From positions 1-54,554 of the forward strand of contig CAMYOJ010000038.1 in assembly GCA_947259985.1 (NCBI GenBank): a stretch of 54,554 nucleotides of DNA. The letters run 5' to 3'. This stretch comes from an uncultured Woeseiaceae bacterium (GTDB taxonomy: Bacteria > Pseudomonadota > Gammaproteobacteria > Steroidobacterales > Woeseiaceae). The notes beneath the pieces were generated by a model that saw only the letters and a program-made list of their open reading frames with translations, made no database searches and had not been told where the DNA came from. Made by a program: the position numbers and the translations under genes. Below are positions 44,730-53,372 of this stretch, in pieces (position 1 is the stretch's first letter; the number at the start of each line of letters is the position of its first letter).

Positions 44730-45413
44730 GTGGCCATCGCAATCTTCGTACTGCTGCTGCTTGCGGCGATATTCGGTCCGGGCATCTGGGTGCAGCGTGT
44801 GTTGGCCCGCTACAGCGAGCCCACAGACCGCTATACGGGAACCGGCGCAGAGCTCGCGCGCCACCTGCTCGACAGGAACGGACTTTCGTCGGTCAAGGTC
44901 GAACAGACGGAAGCCGGCGACCACTACGACCCGGACGCCCGCGCCGTGCGGCTGACGCCCGACAAGTACGATGGTCGCTCGCTGACCGCGATCACGGTCG
45001 CAGCGCACGAGGTCGGCCATGCGCTGCAGGATCAGGGCAACTACGGACCGCTGCGCTGGCGTACGCGGCTCGTCAAGGCCACTCGTGGCATCGAGCGCAT
45101 AGGAGCCGGCGTGCTGCTGCTTTCGCCATTCCTGGGACTCGTTACTCGCATGCCGTCGATCGGCCTTCTCACATTCGCGGCCGGGTTTGTCACGCTCGGC
45201 ACCTCGGCACTCGTTCACTTCATCACTCTGCCGACCGAATTCGACGCGAGTTTCGCGCGCGCACTGCCGATGCTCGATGAACATCGCGTCCTCAAGACCG
45301 TCGATCGGCCGCATGCCCGCAAACTGCTCACGGCCGCGGCCCTGACTTACGTTTCGGCATCACTGATGAGCCTGCTCAATATCGCGCGTTGGCTGATGAT
45401 CCTGAAACGCTAG
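44730..45413 (+). CDS. Membrane zinc metallopeptidase (PF04298-like, YugP type)
   Basis: A 227-residue membrane protein with an HEVGH zinc motif (VAAHEVGHALQDQ, His near residue 93) between an N-terminal anchor (IAIFVLLLLAAIFGPGI) and later membrane helices (LTFAAGFVTLGTSALVHF and LTYVSASLMSLLNIARW). The third ligand is probably Glu in LPTEFDASFARA. The substrate is unknown. The start is GTG at 44730, four bases after the racemase stop, suggesting co-expression. Confidence 0.88.
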   Translation: MAIAIFVLLLLAAIFGPGIWVQRVLARYSEPTDRYTGTGAELARHLLDRNGLSSVKVEQTEAGDHYDPDARAVRLTPDKYDGRSLTAITVAAHEVGHALQDQGNYGPLRWRTRLVKATRGIERIGAGVLLLSPFLGLVTRMPSIGLLTFAAGFVTLGTSALVHFITLPTEFDASFARALPMLDEHRVLKTVDRPHARKLLTAAALTYVSASLMSLLNIARWLMILKR

Positions 45414-45705
45414 AAAATTGGCCGTAAGCCCTTGATTCCAGAGCCCGGGGCCCTATATTTGCCTGCGCCGTGAAATGAGCGCGAATTTCGCTGGTTTAGG
45501 GGCGCTGGCACTGCTATTATCCGCGCCCGAAAGCCCGTCCCACCCGGATATCAGCGTCGCACCAGCTGCCGGCAGATTGTCAGGACCGGCAAGGATTTAC
45601 GTGCACCCACCTCGTTCCATTTACCGCGCCAAGGCCGCACGCGCACCTGGCGAATAGTGGTCAGGGTCGGTGACAGGAAGCAACCTACAGAGCTGAAGTA
45701 GAGAA
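45414..45705. promoter_or_regulatory. Intergenic region before fusA
   Basis: This is 292 bases with no convincing gene; one short plus-strand frame at 45475 is GC-biased filler. TATTAT at 45515-45520 is a good -10 candidate with only a poor -35. The sequence GCCGG...CCGGC around 45570-45590 can form a short stem-loop. GTAGAG lies six bases before the fusA ATG. Confidence 0.35.
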
Positions 45706-47790
45706 ATGAAAGACCTTAGCGTTTACCGAAACATCGGAATTTTCGCGCACGTCGACGCGGGCAAGACCACGACGACGGAGCGCATTCTGAAGCTGACGGG
45801 CAAGATCCATCGGACGGGTGAAGTCCACGATGGCGAAGCCACGACCGACTTCATGGAACAGGAACAGGAACGCGGCATCACGATTCAGTCCGCCGCGACG
45901 AGCTGCGTCTGGGACGACCATACGCTGAACATCATCGACACGCCGGGACACGTCGACTTCACGATCGAGGTCTATCGCTCGCTGAAAGTACTCGACGGCG
46001 GCGTCGGCGTATTCTGCGGATCGGGTGGCGTGGAGCCGCAGTCCGAGACGAACTGGCGTTATGCCAACGAATCGGAAGTCGCACGCATCATATTCGTCAA
46101 CAAGCTCGACCGAATCGGCGCCGACTTCTATAGCGTCGTCAAGCAGGTCAAGGACGTGCTGGGCGCCAACCCGCTGGTAATGGTTCTGCCGATCGGAGTC
46201 GAAGACAACTTCACGGGTATCGTCGATCTCCTGACGCAGAAGGCGTGGGTCTGGAGTGACTCGAATGATCCGGCGTCCTACGAAATCACCGACGTTCCCG
46301 AGGACATGCAGGACGCCGTTGAAGAGTGGCGCGAGAAACTCATCGAGACGGCCGTCGAGCAGGACGACGATTTGCTCGAAGCCTATCTCGAGGGCAACGA
46401 GCCGTCGATTGACGACATCAAACGCTGTGTACGCAAGGGCACAATCAACCTGGATTTCTTCCCGACCTACTGTGGTTCTGCCTTTAAAAACAAAGGAATA
46501 CAGAATGTTCTTAATGCAGTAGTTGACTTTCTGCCGAACCCGACCGAAGTCAAGCCGCAGCCCGAGATGGACCTTGAAGGCCAGGAGACGGGCGGCTTCG
46601 CCGAAGTCGACCCGAAGAAGCCGCTGCGCGCGCTGGCATTCAAGATCATGGACGACCGATACGGCGCCCTGACCTTCACACGCATATACTCTGGCACGCT
46701 CAAGAAGGGCGATAACGTCCTGAATACCTTCACGGGCAAAACCGAACGCATCGGTCGCATCGTCGAGATGCATGCCGATTCACGCGAGGAACTGGAGACG
46801 GCCCAGGCCGGCGACATCGTCGCCCTGCTCGGCATGAAGAACACGCGCACGGGCCATACGCTGGCGGACGCCAACAACCCGGCGACGCTCGAGCCCATGG
46901 TATTCCCCGACCCGGTTATCTCGATCGCTATTTCGCCGAAAGACAAGGCGGGCACCGAGAAGATGGGTGTCGCACTCAACAAGATGGTCCAGGAAGATCC
47001 GTCCTTCCAGGTGGCAACCGACGAGGATTCGGGCGAAACGCTGATCAAGGGCATGGGCGAGCTGCACCTCGACATCAAGGTCGACATCCTGCGCCGTACG
47101 CACGGCGTCGACGTAGAGATGGGCAAGCCGCAGGTTGCCTACCGCGAGACGATCACGCAGCTGATCGAAGACTCGTACACCCATAAGAAGCAATCGGGTG
47201 GCTCCGGCCAGTATGGCAAGATCGAATACAAGATCGAGCCCGCCGAGAAAAACGTCGGATACGAGTTCGAGTCCCTCGTCACGGGCGGCAACGTGCCGCG
47301 CGAGTACTGGGGCGCCATTCAAAAGGCATTTGCAAGCTGCATGGGCGAAGGCACGCTCGCGGGCTACCCACTCCTCGACGTCAAGTTCACACTACTCGAC
47401 GGTGGATTCCACGCGGTCGACTCGTCGGCGCTGGCATTCGAGATCGCGACGAAGGCGGCCTACAGGCAGTCGGTGCCGAAAGCCGCGCCGCAGCTGCTGG
47501 AGCCCATCATGAAGGTCGACGTGTTCACGCCCGATGGCAACGTCGGTGACGTTATCGGCGATCTCAACCGTCGCCGCGGCATGATCAAGTCCCAGGACGC
47601 CGGTGTAACCGGCGTGCGCGTCAAGGCGGATGCTCCTTTGGCAGACATGTTCGGCTACATCGGCCACCTGCGCACGCTGACTTCGGGTCGCGGCCAGTTC
47701 TCGATGGAGTTCTCGCACTATGCACCGTGTCCGCAGAACGTCGCCGAAGAGGTGATCAAGGAAGCGCAGGAGCGCCGGGCAGCCAAGTAA
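45706..47790 (+). CDS. fusA: Translation elongation factor G (stand-alone copy)
   Basis: A 694-residue GTPase. Motifs are G1 [15 protein letters not shown], switch [17 protein letters not shown]3 DTPGHVDF, G4 NKLDR, and a domain IV loop with GGSGQYGK. The length and all five domains are intact. It is not in the usual rpsL-rpsG-fusA-tuf cluster, so it is probably a second EF-G, either for translocation or for ribosome recycling. Codons 256-275 (46471-46530) are an AT-rich island within the strongly conserved CGSAFKNKG block. A terminator follows. Confidence 0.94.
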   Translation: MKDLSVYRNIGIFAHVDAGKTTTTERILKLTGKIHRTGEVHDGEATTDFMEQEQERGITIQSAATSCVWDDHTLNIIDTPGHVDFTIEVYRSLKVLDGGVGVFCGSGGVEPQSETNWRYANESEVARIIFVNKLDRIGADFYSVVKQVKDVLGANPLVMVLPIGVEDNFTGIVDLLTQKAWVWSDSNDPASYEITDVPEDMQDAVEEWREKLIETAVEQDDDLLEAYLEGNEPSIDDIKRCVRKGTINLDFFPTYCGSAFKNKGIQNVLNAVVDFLPNPTEVKPQPEMDLEGQETGGFAEVDPKKPLRALAFKIMDDRYGALTFTRIYSGTLKKGDNVLNTFTGKTERIGRIVEMHADSREELETAQAGDIVALLGMKNTRTGHTLADANNPATLEPMVFPDPVISIAISPKDKAGTEKMGVALNKMVQEDPSFQVATDEDSGETLIKGMGELHLDIKVDILRRTHGVDVEMGKPQVAYRETITQLIEDSYTHKKQSGGSGQYGKIEYKIEPAEKNVGYEFESLVTGGNVPREYWGAIQKAFASCMGEGTLAGYPLLDVKFTLLDGGFHAVDSSALAFEIATKAAYRQSVPKAAPQLLEPIMKVDVFTPDGNVGDVIGDLNRRRGMIKSQDAGVTGVRVKADAPLADMFGYIGHLRTLTSGRGQFSMEFSHYAPCPQNVAEEVIKEAQERRAAK

Positions 47791-47833
47791 GAGCGGCCAT
47801 AGCAGCGAAGGGTCGCCACTTACGAAGTAACGA

Positions 47834-48748
47834 TCAAGCCTCTGCGGGTTTTGCCTGCAGGGGCTTTTCTCTGCCAGCGCGAAACGCATCGAAACTGAAC
47901 ACGATGACGGCGGTCCAGATAAATCCGAAACACACCAGGTGCGCGACAGTCAGCATCTCACCGTAGTAAACGCCCGTTCCGAACTGCAGTGTCGGGGCCA
48001 GGAACTGCATGAAGCCGATCGTGGTCAGCGGCAGTCGTCTCGCTGCGAGCGCAAAACACAGCAGGGGCAGCGCTGTAATCGGCCCGGCCATGACCAGCCA
48101 GAATGTCAGCGCGGCCCCACCGCTGCCGAACATGGCGTCTCCAGACAACATGATCCAGAAAAACCAGGCCACGGCAGCGGGCGCGAGCAGCACGGTCTCG
48201 ACGAACAGCCCCGGCATCCCGCCGATAACGACCTTCTTGCGAATGACGGCGTAGACCGTAAACGTGAGCGCCAGGGCCAGCGCAATCCAGGGCACCTGCC
48301 CTCCACTGATCGTCAACACCAACACACCGATTGCGGCCAGCACGACAGCCAGCAACTGGAAACGCCGTAGACGCTCGCCCAGGAAAACGACGCCAACCAG
48401 CATGTTGGTCAGTGGGTTGATGTAGTAACCAAGACTGGTCTCGAATATACGTTCGTCCTGGATCGCCCAGATGTAGATGAACCAGTTCGTCGCGATGAAC
48501 AACGCCGACAGGGACAGCCACCCGAGCATCGCGCGGTGCGTCAGCGCCCGTTTGACCTCGGGCCATTGGCTGCGCGCCGCCAGGATCAACGCGCCGAAAG
48601 GCACGGCCCAGATCACGCGCTGCGTCAGGACCTCGAGTGGATCGACTGAGCCGACCGTTTTGAAATAAATGGGCAGGAAGCCCCATATCAGGTAGGCGAC
48701 GAGAGCGGCAATGACACCGTCGCGAGTCTCCGTGGAAGGAGTATGCAA
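47834..48748 (-). CDS. rarD: RarD/EamA-family permease
   Basis: A 304-residue protein with ten membrane helices and the family opening YLIWGFLPIYFKTVG and motif SLGYYINPLTNMLVGVVFLGE. RarD-type EamA proteins carry unknown small metabolites; chloramphenicol resistance in E. coli gave the name. The start is TTG at 48748, five bases beyond the RND stop, so it is the last gene of a three-gene efflux operon. The C-terminal codons coincide with the fusA terminator. Confidence 0.85.
   Translation of the reverse strand: MHTPSTETRDGVIAALVAYLIWGFLPIYFKTVGSVDPLEVLTQRVIWAVPFGALILAARSQWPEVKRALTHRAMLGWLSLSALFIATNWFIYIWAIQDERIFETSLGYYINPLTNMLVGVVFLGERLRRFQLLAVVLAAIGVLVLTISGGQVPWIALALALTFTVYAVIRKKVVIGGMPGLFVETVLLAPAAVAWFFWIMLSGDAMFGSGGAALTFWLVMAGPITALPLLCFALAARRLPLTTIGFMQFLAPTLQFGTGVYYGEMLTVAHLVCFGFIWTAVIVFSFDAFRAGREKPLQAKPAEA
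47837..47870 (+). terminator. Rho-independent terminator of fusA inside the rarD 3' end
   Basis: A 12-bp stem (47837-47848 with 47854-47865, two G-T wobbles) with a 5-base loop is followed by TTTCT; the stem ends AGCC...GGCT. It lies 46 bases after the fusA stop. The same bases encode the last residues of the convergent rarD, so the terminator is embedded in that gene. On the minus strand no T-run follows, so it acts mainly on fusA. Confidence 0.8.
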
Positions 48749-48752
48749 ATGG

Positions 48753-51700
48753 CTACAACCGATCGCTGCGATAGGCCTGGCCCTGCTGCTCCAGGCCTTC
48801 GGTGGAACCGCCCTTTACCCAGTTCCAGATGCGACGGGATCTCATAAACCCGTCCTCCTGCAACATGTACAGGCAAGGGATCAGGAACAAGGTGATGGCC
48901 GTCGCGAAGATGATGCCGAAGCTAAGCGAGACCGCCATCGGAATGACGAACTGAGCTTGAAGACTGCGCTCGGTCATTATCGGCATGAGACCAGCGGCCG
49001 TAGTAAACGACGTCAGAATTATTGCGCGAAAACGTTGGGTTCCCGACTGAATCACAGCCTGTTTGATCGGGATTCCTTCGTGGCGTGCCTTGTTGATGAA
49101 ATCGATCATGATCAGGCTGTCATTGACGACCACACCCGCAAGCGCGACGAGCCCGAACAACGAGAACATACTGAGCGACATGCCCATGAAGATATGGCCC
49201 ACCACCGCACCGATCATGCCGAAAGGAATGACCGACATGATGATCAGTGGCTGGCTGTAGGAATGCAGCGGAATTGCGATCAGCGCGTAAATCAGGAACA
49301 ACGCCGCGATGGATGCCACCGAAAGGTTTCGTACCAGGTTGACTTCTTCCTGGCTCGCCCCTTCCAGGCCATAGTTGACGCCCGGGTGTTTCGCAAGTAA
49401 TTCAGGAATGTACTCTTCGGAAATCTCCTTGACGATTTCCGCGGACTCGACGATCAAGGGGTCTCTGTCGGCGGATACCGTAATCGTTCGCTCGCGATTG
49501 AGCCGTGCAATGCTCGAATAACCCTTCCCGAATGACATCTCGGCCACTGAGTCGAAGGGCACCTCGTCGCCATCGGGTGTGCGAATTCGCATATTCCTGA
49601 GGTCTGCAACCGAGCGCCTTTCCTCGGGCGGGTAACGCACCATGACCTTGAGTTCATCCTTTCCACGTTGAATACGCTGCGCCTCTTCGCCATAGAACGC
49701 CTGCCGTACCTGCCGTCCCAGCGACGACATGCTGAGTCCGAGGGCTTCGGCCTCCGGCTTGATCTTCAGGCGAATTTCCTCGCCGCCGCTCGTAGACGTA
49801 TTGCGTATGTCGAAAACCCCTTCGAATTCGGCAAGCTTGCTCTCGAGCTCGGCCGCGGCGGCCTCCAGCGCCTCGTAATTACTGCCGCTCAGACGGAAAC
49901 TCAACGGCGCCCCGCCGCCGAGATGGTCGGCATCGACGAACGTCAGCTCCTTTACCCCGGCAAACTCGCCCGAGCGCTCGCGCCAACGGTTGCTGATTTC
50001 CTCGCCATTGAAGGGCCGATCCTCTGATTGCGGCATTTCAACGAACATGACTGCCGAAGTGTCGCTACGCGTGAATACACCGATATGCTGGATCATGGGC
50101 AGGGTATCGGGATTCTCGGCAACGTACTCCGCGTTCATGTCCAGCAATGTCCCCTCGAGAACGCCGAGTACCCGGTCACGCTCTTTCGACGCCGAACCGG
50201 CCTCCATATCGAGTTGCACCCGGATAAAGTCGCTCGGAGATTCCGGGAACAGCTCGAACTTGACGATGCCGCTGGCGAGCACGCCGCCCGTCAGGATCAG
50301 GACGGCGATGAAGATTGACGTCGTAATCCCTCTATTGTCGACGGCTTTCTCGACCATCGGCCGATACCAGTCGTGGATGGTGCGCTCGAGGCCGTGTTGC
50401 ACGTGACGTTGAATTTTCAGGAAGAACCGCGGAATGCGCTCCCGCAACCTGATCTTTCGTTGCGGGTTGAACAGATCATCTTCGTCGACGGCTTCGATCT
50501 TCGTGTGCACCAGGTGCGCCGGCAGTATCAGCTTGGACTCGACCAGCGAGAACATCAGGCAAAGCACGACAACGACCGATATTGCTTCGAAAAACGGGCC
50601 GGCGATTCCGCCGACGAACAACAGCGGCGCGAATGCAGCGATGGTTGTCAGCACCCCGAATGTCGCAGGCACGGCAACACGATGCGCGCCGAGAATGACG
50701 TTGTCCAGCGAATGGCCGTCCGCACGAATCTTCGTATGAATGCTTTCGCCAATGATGATCGCATCGTCGACGACGATACCAAGCACGATAATGAAGCCGA
50801 ACAGGCTCATCATGTTGATCGTGACAGGCCAGGGGCCGATGGGCATGAGCCACATCGCACCCAGGAACGTAATCGGAATGCCGACGACGACCCAACCGGC
50901 GACCTTCATACGCAGGAACAGCGACAGGACAATGAACACGAGCAAGGCGCCCTGCCACATGTTCTTCGTCATCATCTGCAACCGACCCTTCAGGTAGTGT
51001 GAGCGGTCGACCCAGGTATCCATCTTGACGCTGGCGGGCAAGGACTCGGACTTCTTCTCGATGTAATTTCGCACGGCCTCTGCGGTTGCGAGCTCGTTCT
51101 GCTCACCACTCGCCAGCACACGCAAGGTTGCGGTGGGCGCTCCATCGAAGCGCCCGTAAAAATCCGACTCGATAAACCCGTCGGTAATCGTCGCTATATC
51201 GCCGAGAGTCAGGCGGGTGCCGTCCGGGAAGGTCCGCAATACCAGCGAACCGTATTCCCGTCCCGTATAGACCTGCCCCTCGGTTCGCAGCAGGATGTCT
51301 CCGCCGTCCGACCTGATCGTGCCGCCAGGCAGATCTATCGATGAGTTTTTCACTGCCTGAGAGATCTCACCCATCGTCAGTCCGTACTGCCGCAGCACGT
51401 TTTCCGACACCTCGATACTGATTTCGTAAGGCCGGTCGCCGAGAAATTCGACCGACGACACGTCGGGCAACTGCATCAGTTCGTCACGTACTTCCTGCGC
51501 GAACGACTTGCGCGTGAAGTCATCGATCGCACCGTAGATGGCTACGAAGACGACATGAATCGGGATTTCTTCCTTGTAGATGACGGGTTTTTCGGTCAGG
51601 CCGGGAAACGTCGAAATCGCGTCGACGCGCGTCTTGATTTCGTTGAGCACCTCGTTGATATCGGCTCTCGCCCCGACTTCGGCCGTGACGCTGCCCATGC

Positions 51701-51986
51701 CTTCCCTGGCCCTTCCCGTGATCTTGGCAATCCCCTTGACGTCCTGGATCGCTTCTTCGATCTTGATGACGACGCCCTCTTCGACCTCCTGGGGCGCGGC
51801 GCCGAGGTACGCAACCCGAACCTGGATCGTGTTGAGCTCGAAGTCAGGGGTGGTCTGCTTGCGTATGTTGACCGCGGAGATTATGCCCGCGACGATAATG
51901 AACAACATGAGGAGGTTCGCAGCGACGTGATTCGCCGCAAACCACGCGATGATTCCCTTGAAGTCAGTGATGCCGGGTCGTCTCAT
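48753..51986 (-). CDS. RND efflux permease (AcrB/HAE-type)
   Basis: A 1077-residue inner-membrane pump. It shows the two repeated halves, periplasmic porter domains and twelve helices. The proton-relay VVDDAIIIGESIHTKI contains the Asp-Asp pair. In the equivalent TM10 segment, VVVNDSLIMIDFINKAR replaces the Lys of AcrB with Asn, common in distant HAE-type members. The ATG overlaps the adaptor stop by ATGA. The substrate is unknown; detergents, drugs or lipids are possible. The rarD gene follows at five bases. Confidence 0.93.
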   Translation of the reverse strand: MRRPGITDFKGIIAWFAANHVAANLLMLFIIVAGIISAVNIRKQTTPDFELNTIQVRVAYLGAAPQEVEEGVVIKIEEAIQDVKGIAKITGRAREGMGSVTAEVGARADINEVLNEIKTRVDAISTFPGLTEKPVIYKEEIPIHVVFVAIYGAIDDFTRKSFAQEVRDELMQLPDVSSVEFLGDRPYEISIEVSENVLRQYGLTMGEISQAVKNSSIDLPGGTIRSDGGDILLRTEGQVYTGREYGSLVLRTFPDGTRLTLGDIATITDGFIESDFYGRFDGAPTATLRVLASGEQNELATAEAVRNYIEKKSESLPASVKMDTWVDRSHYLKGRLQMMTKNMWQGALLVFIVLSLFLRMKVAGWVVVGIPITFLGAMWLMPIGPWPVTINMMSLFGFIIVLGIVVDDAIIIGESIHTKIRADGHSLDNVILGAHRVAVPATFGVLTTIAAFAPLLFVGGIAGPFFEAISVVVVLCLMFSLVESKLILPAHLVHTKIEAVDEDDLFNPQRKIRLRERIPRFFLKIQRHVQHGLERTIHDWYRPMVEKAVDNRGITTSIFIAVLILTGGVLASGIVKFELFPESPSDFIRVQLDMEAGSASKERDRVLGVLEGTLLDMNAEYVAENPDTLPMIQHIGVFTRSDTSAVMFVEMPQSEDRPFNGEEISNRWRERSGEFAGVKELTFVDADHLGGGAPLSFRLSGSNYEALEAAAAELESKLAEFEGVFDIRNTSTSGGEEIRLKIKPEAEALGLSMSSLGRQVRQAFYGEEAQRIQRGKDELKVMVRYPPEERRSVADLRNMRIRTPDGDEVPFDSVAEMSFGKGYSSIARLNRERTITVSADRDPLIVESAEIVKEISEEYIPELLAKHPGVNYGLEGASQEEVNLVRNLSVASIAALFLIYALIAIPLHSYSQPLIIMSVIPFGMIGAVVGHIFMGMSLSMFSLFGLVALAGVVVNDSLIMIDFINKARHEGIPIKQAVIQSGTQRFRAIILTSFTTAAGLMPIMTERSLQAQFVIPMAVSLSFGIIFATAITLFLIPCLYMLQEDGFMRSRRIWNWVKGGSTEGLEQQGQAYRSDRL

Positions 51987-53134
51987 TGCTGTTCACTGTC
52001 TTCGGCGATGGCCACCCGCGGTTCCGTCGCCTCGTCGTCTGCGGAAGTACGCACGGCCATGCCCTCAAACGGCGATTCGAGCGCAGAGACGACGGCCCGG
52101 TCGCCGTCGGTCAGGCCGGTAATGTAAGTGAATTGCGAATCGGCCCGAATAACGTCCACGGTGCGCATTCGAATCCTGCTTTCGGCGTCAACGAGCAACA
52201 ACCTGTTGGAGCTGCGAATTGCCGTGTTCTGCACGCGGAAAATGTCGGCGACGGCCGCGCCCTGGATGGATGCCGTAACGAAAGTGCCCATCGGCAGTGC
52301 GTGCCCTTCGGTGTGCAGGCGATACGGATCCGCGATTCTCGCGACGGCGTAGGTAACGCGGCTCTTCTCGTCGACGACGCCCTCGCTGCGCACGATTGTC
52401 GCCGGCCATTCCTGACTCACACCTCTCTGCACGGCCGACAGAAGCACGGCCGGGCCTGCCGCACTTCCGGTCTCCGTCACGGCCGCAGCACCCGGCAAAT
52501 CGACGAACGCGAGGTCGTGATCGGTCAGCGGCAGCCGAACCTCGGCGTACTCGGTCGAGAAGGTAATGCCAAGACGGGTACCCGGGTTGACGAACTGACC
52601 GATGTCCGCTTCCTTGGAACGCACGATGCCTTCATAGGGAAGACGGATGTAGGTCCGCTCGAGGTTCCGCCTGGCGCGGACCTGCTCGGCCTTCGCAGTG
52701 GCCAATGCCGCAGCCGCCGAGGCGTATTCCGATTCCGCGCGGTAACCCTGGCTGCGCAACTTCTTTGCACCCTCGTATTCAATCTCGCGCTGGACGACCA
52801 GCGCATTGGCCTGGTCGACAGCAACCTCGTAATTGGTGGGATCAATGCGCATCAGGACCTCATTGGCCCGAAATACTCCGCCTGCCAGGAATTTCGGTGA
52901 AATACGCGTGATGGTGCCGGATACCTCGGCGCTCAGGATGGTCTCCGTCTGTGGCCGAACGGTGCCCTGGCTGCGTACCTCGAAGTTCGTCGTCATTCTT
53001 TCGAGTTCGACGACTTCGACGAGCGGATCGAGTTCCACTCTTTCTTTCTTCTCCGGCTCTTGCTTGAGGCTCATCATCGCGCCAGCAGCGACGAGAGCCA
53101 GCACCGGGATTCCCAGGATTAAAAGGATACGCAT
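51983..53134 (-). CDS. RND efflux periplasmic adaptor (MFP)
   Basis: A 383-residue adaptor. It has an N-terminal anchor helix (ILLILGIPVLALVAAGAM), a lipoyl/barrel-sandwich domain (SQGTVRPQTETILSAEVSG), a helical hairpin (LVVQREIEYEGAKKLRSQG), and a beta-barrel and membrane-proximal domain. The ATG at 53134 avoids an upstream stretch with no signal properties. It is overlapped by the RND gene (ATGA). No outer-membrane TolC gene or TetR regulator is encoded next to it in the window. Confidence 0.93.
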   Translation of the reverse strand: MRILLILGIPVLALVAAGAMMSLKQEPEKKERVELDPLVEVVELERMTTNFEVRSQGTVRPQTETILSAEVSGTITRISPKFLAGGVFRANEVLMRIDPTNYEVAVDQANALVVQREIEYEGAKKLRSQGYRAESEYASAAAALATAKAEQVRARRNLERTYIRLPYEGIVRSKEADIGQFVNPGTRLGITFSTEYAEVRLPLTDHDLAFVDLPGAAAVTETGSAAGPAVLLSAVQRGVSQEWPATIVRSEGVVDEKSRVTYAVARIADPYRLHTEGHALPMGTFVTASIQGAAVADIFRVQNTAIRSSNRLLLVDAESRIRMRTVDVIRADSQFTYITGLTDGDRAVVSALESPFEGMAVRTSADDEATEPRVAIAEDSEQQ

Positions 53135-53372
53135 CGGTCGATTTCTTATTTCTTGTCGGGATATTTGGAGGAGGAGCGCTATTCTGAAGGTTTCCGACAA
53201 TAAATTCAGGGATTTGTTCGCTTGCCAGGGCTACAGACGGACCGCTGCCAGGCCCGTGCCGTGGGCCATTTTTGTGACATAACTCCATGAAATTGCGCCG
53301 ATTTGAACCCAAACTGGCCCTCTATTGTGCCGACCATAGGGTTTTGGCTAATAAAAAGCTGATCGGAACGCC

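Noticed and set aside
43940..44785. Extra 282-codon N-terminal extension of the DASS transporter frame
   Set aside because: It is the antisense of the racemase and has no membrane character; GTG at 43939 with GAGG fits the family start.
45475..45657. 60-codon frame before fusA
   Set aside because: There is no ribosome site and its composition is that of random GC-rich intergenic DNA.
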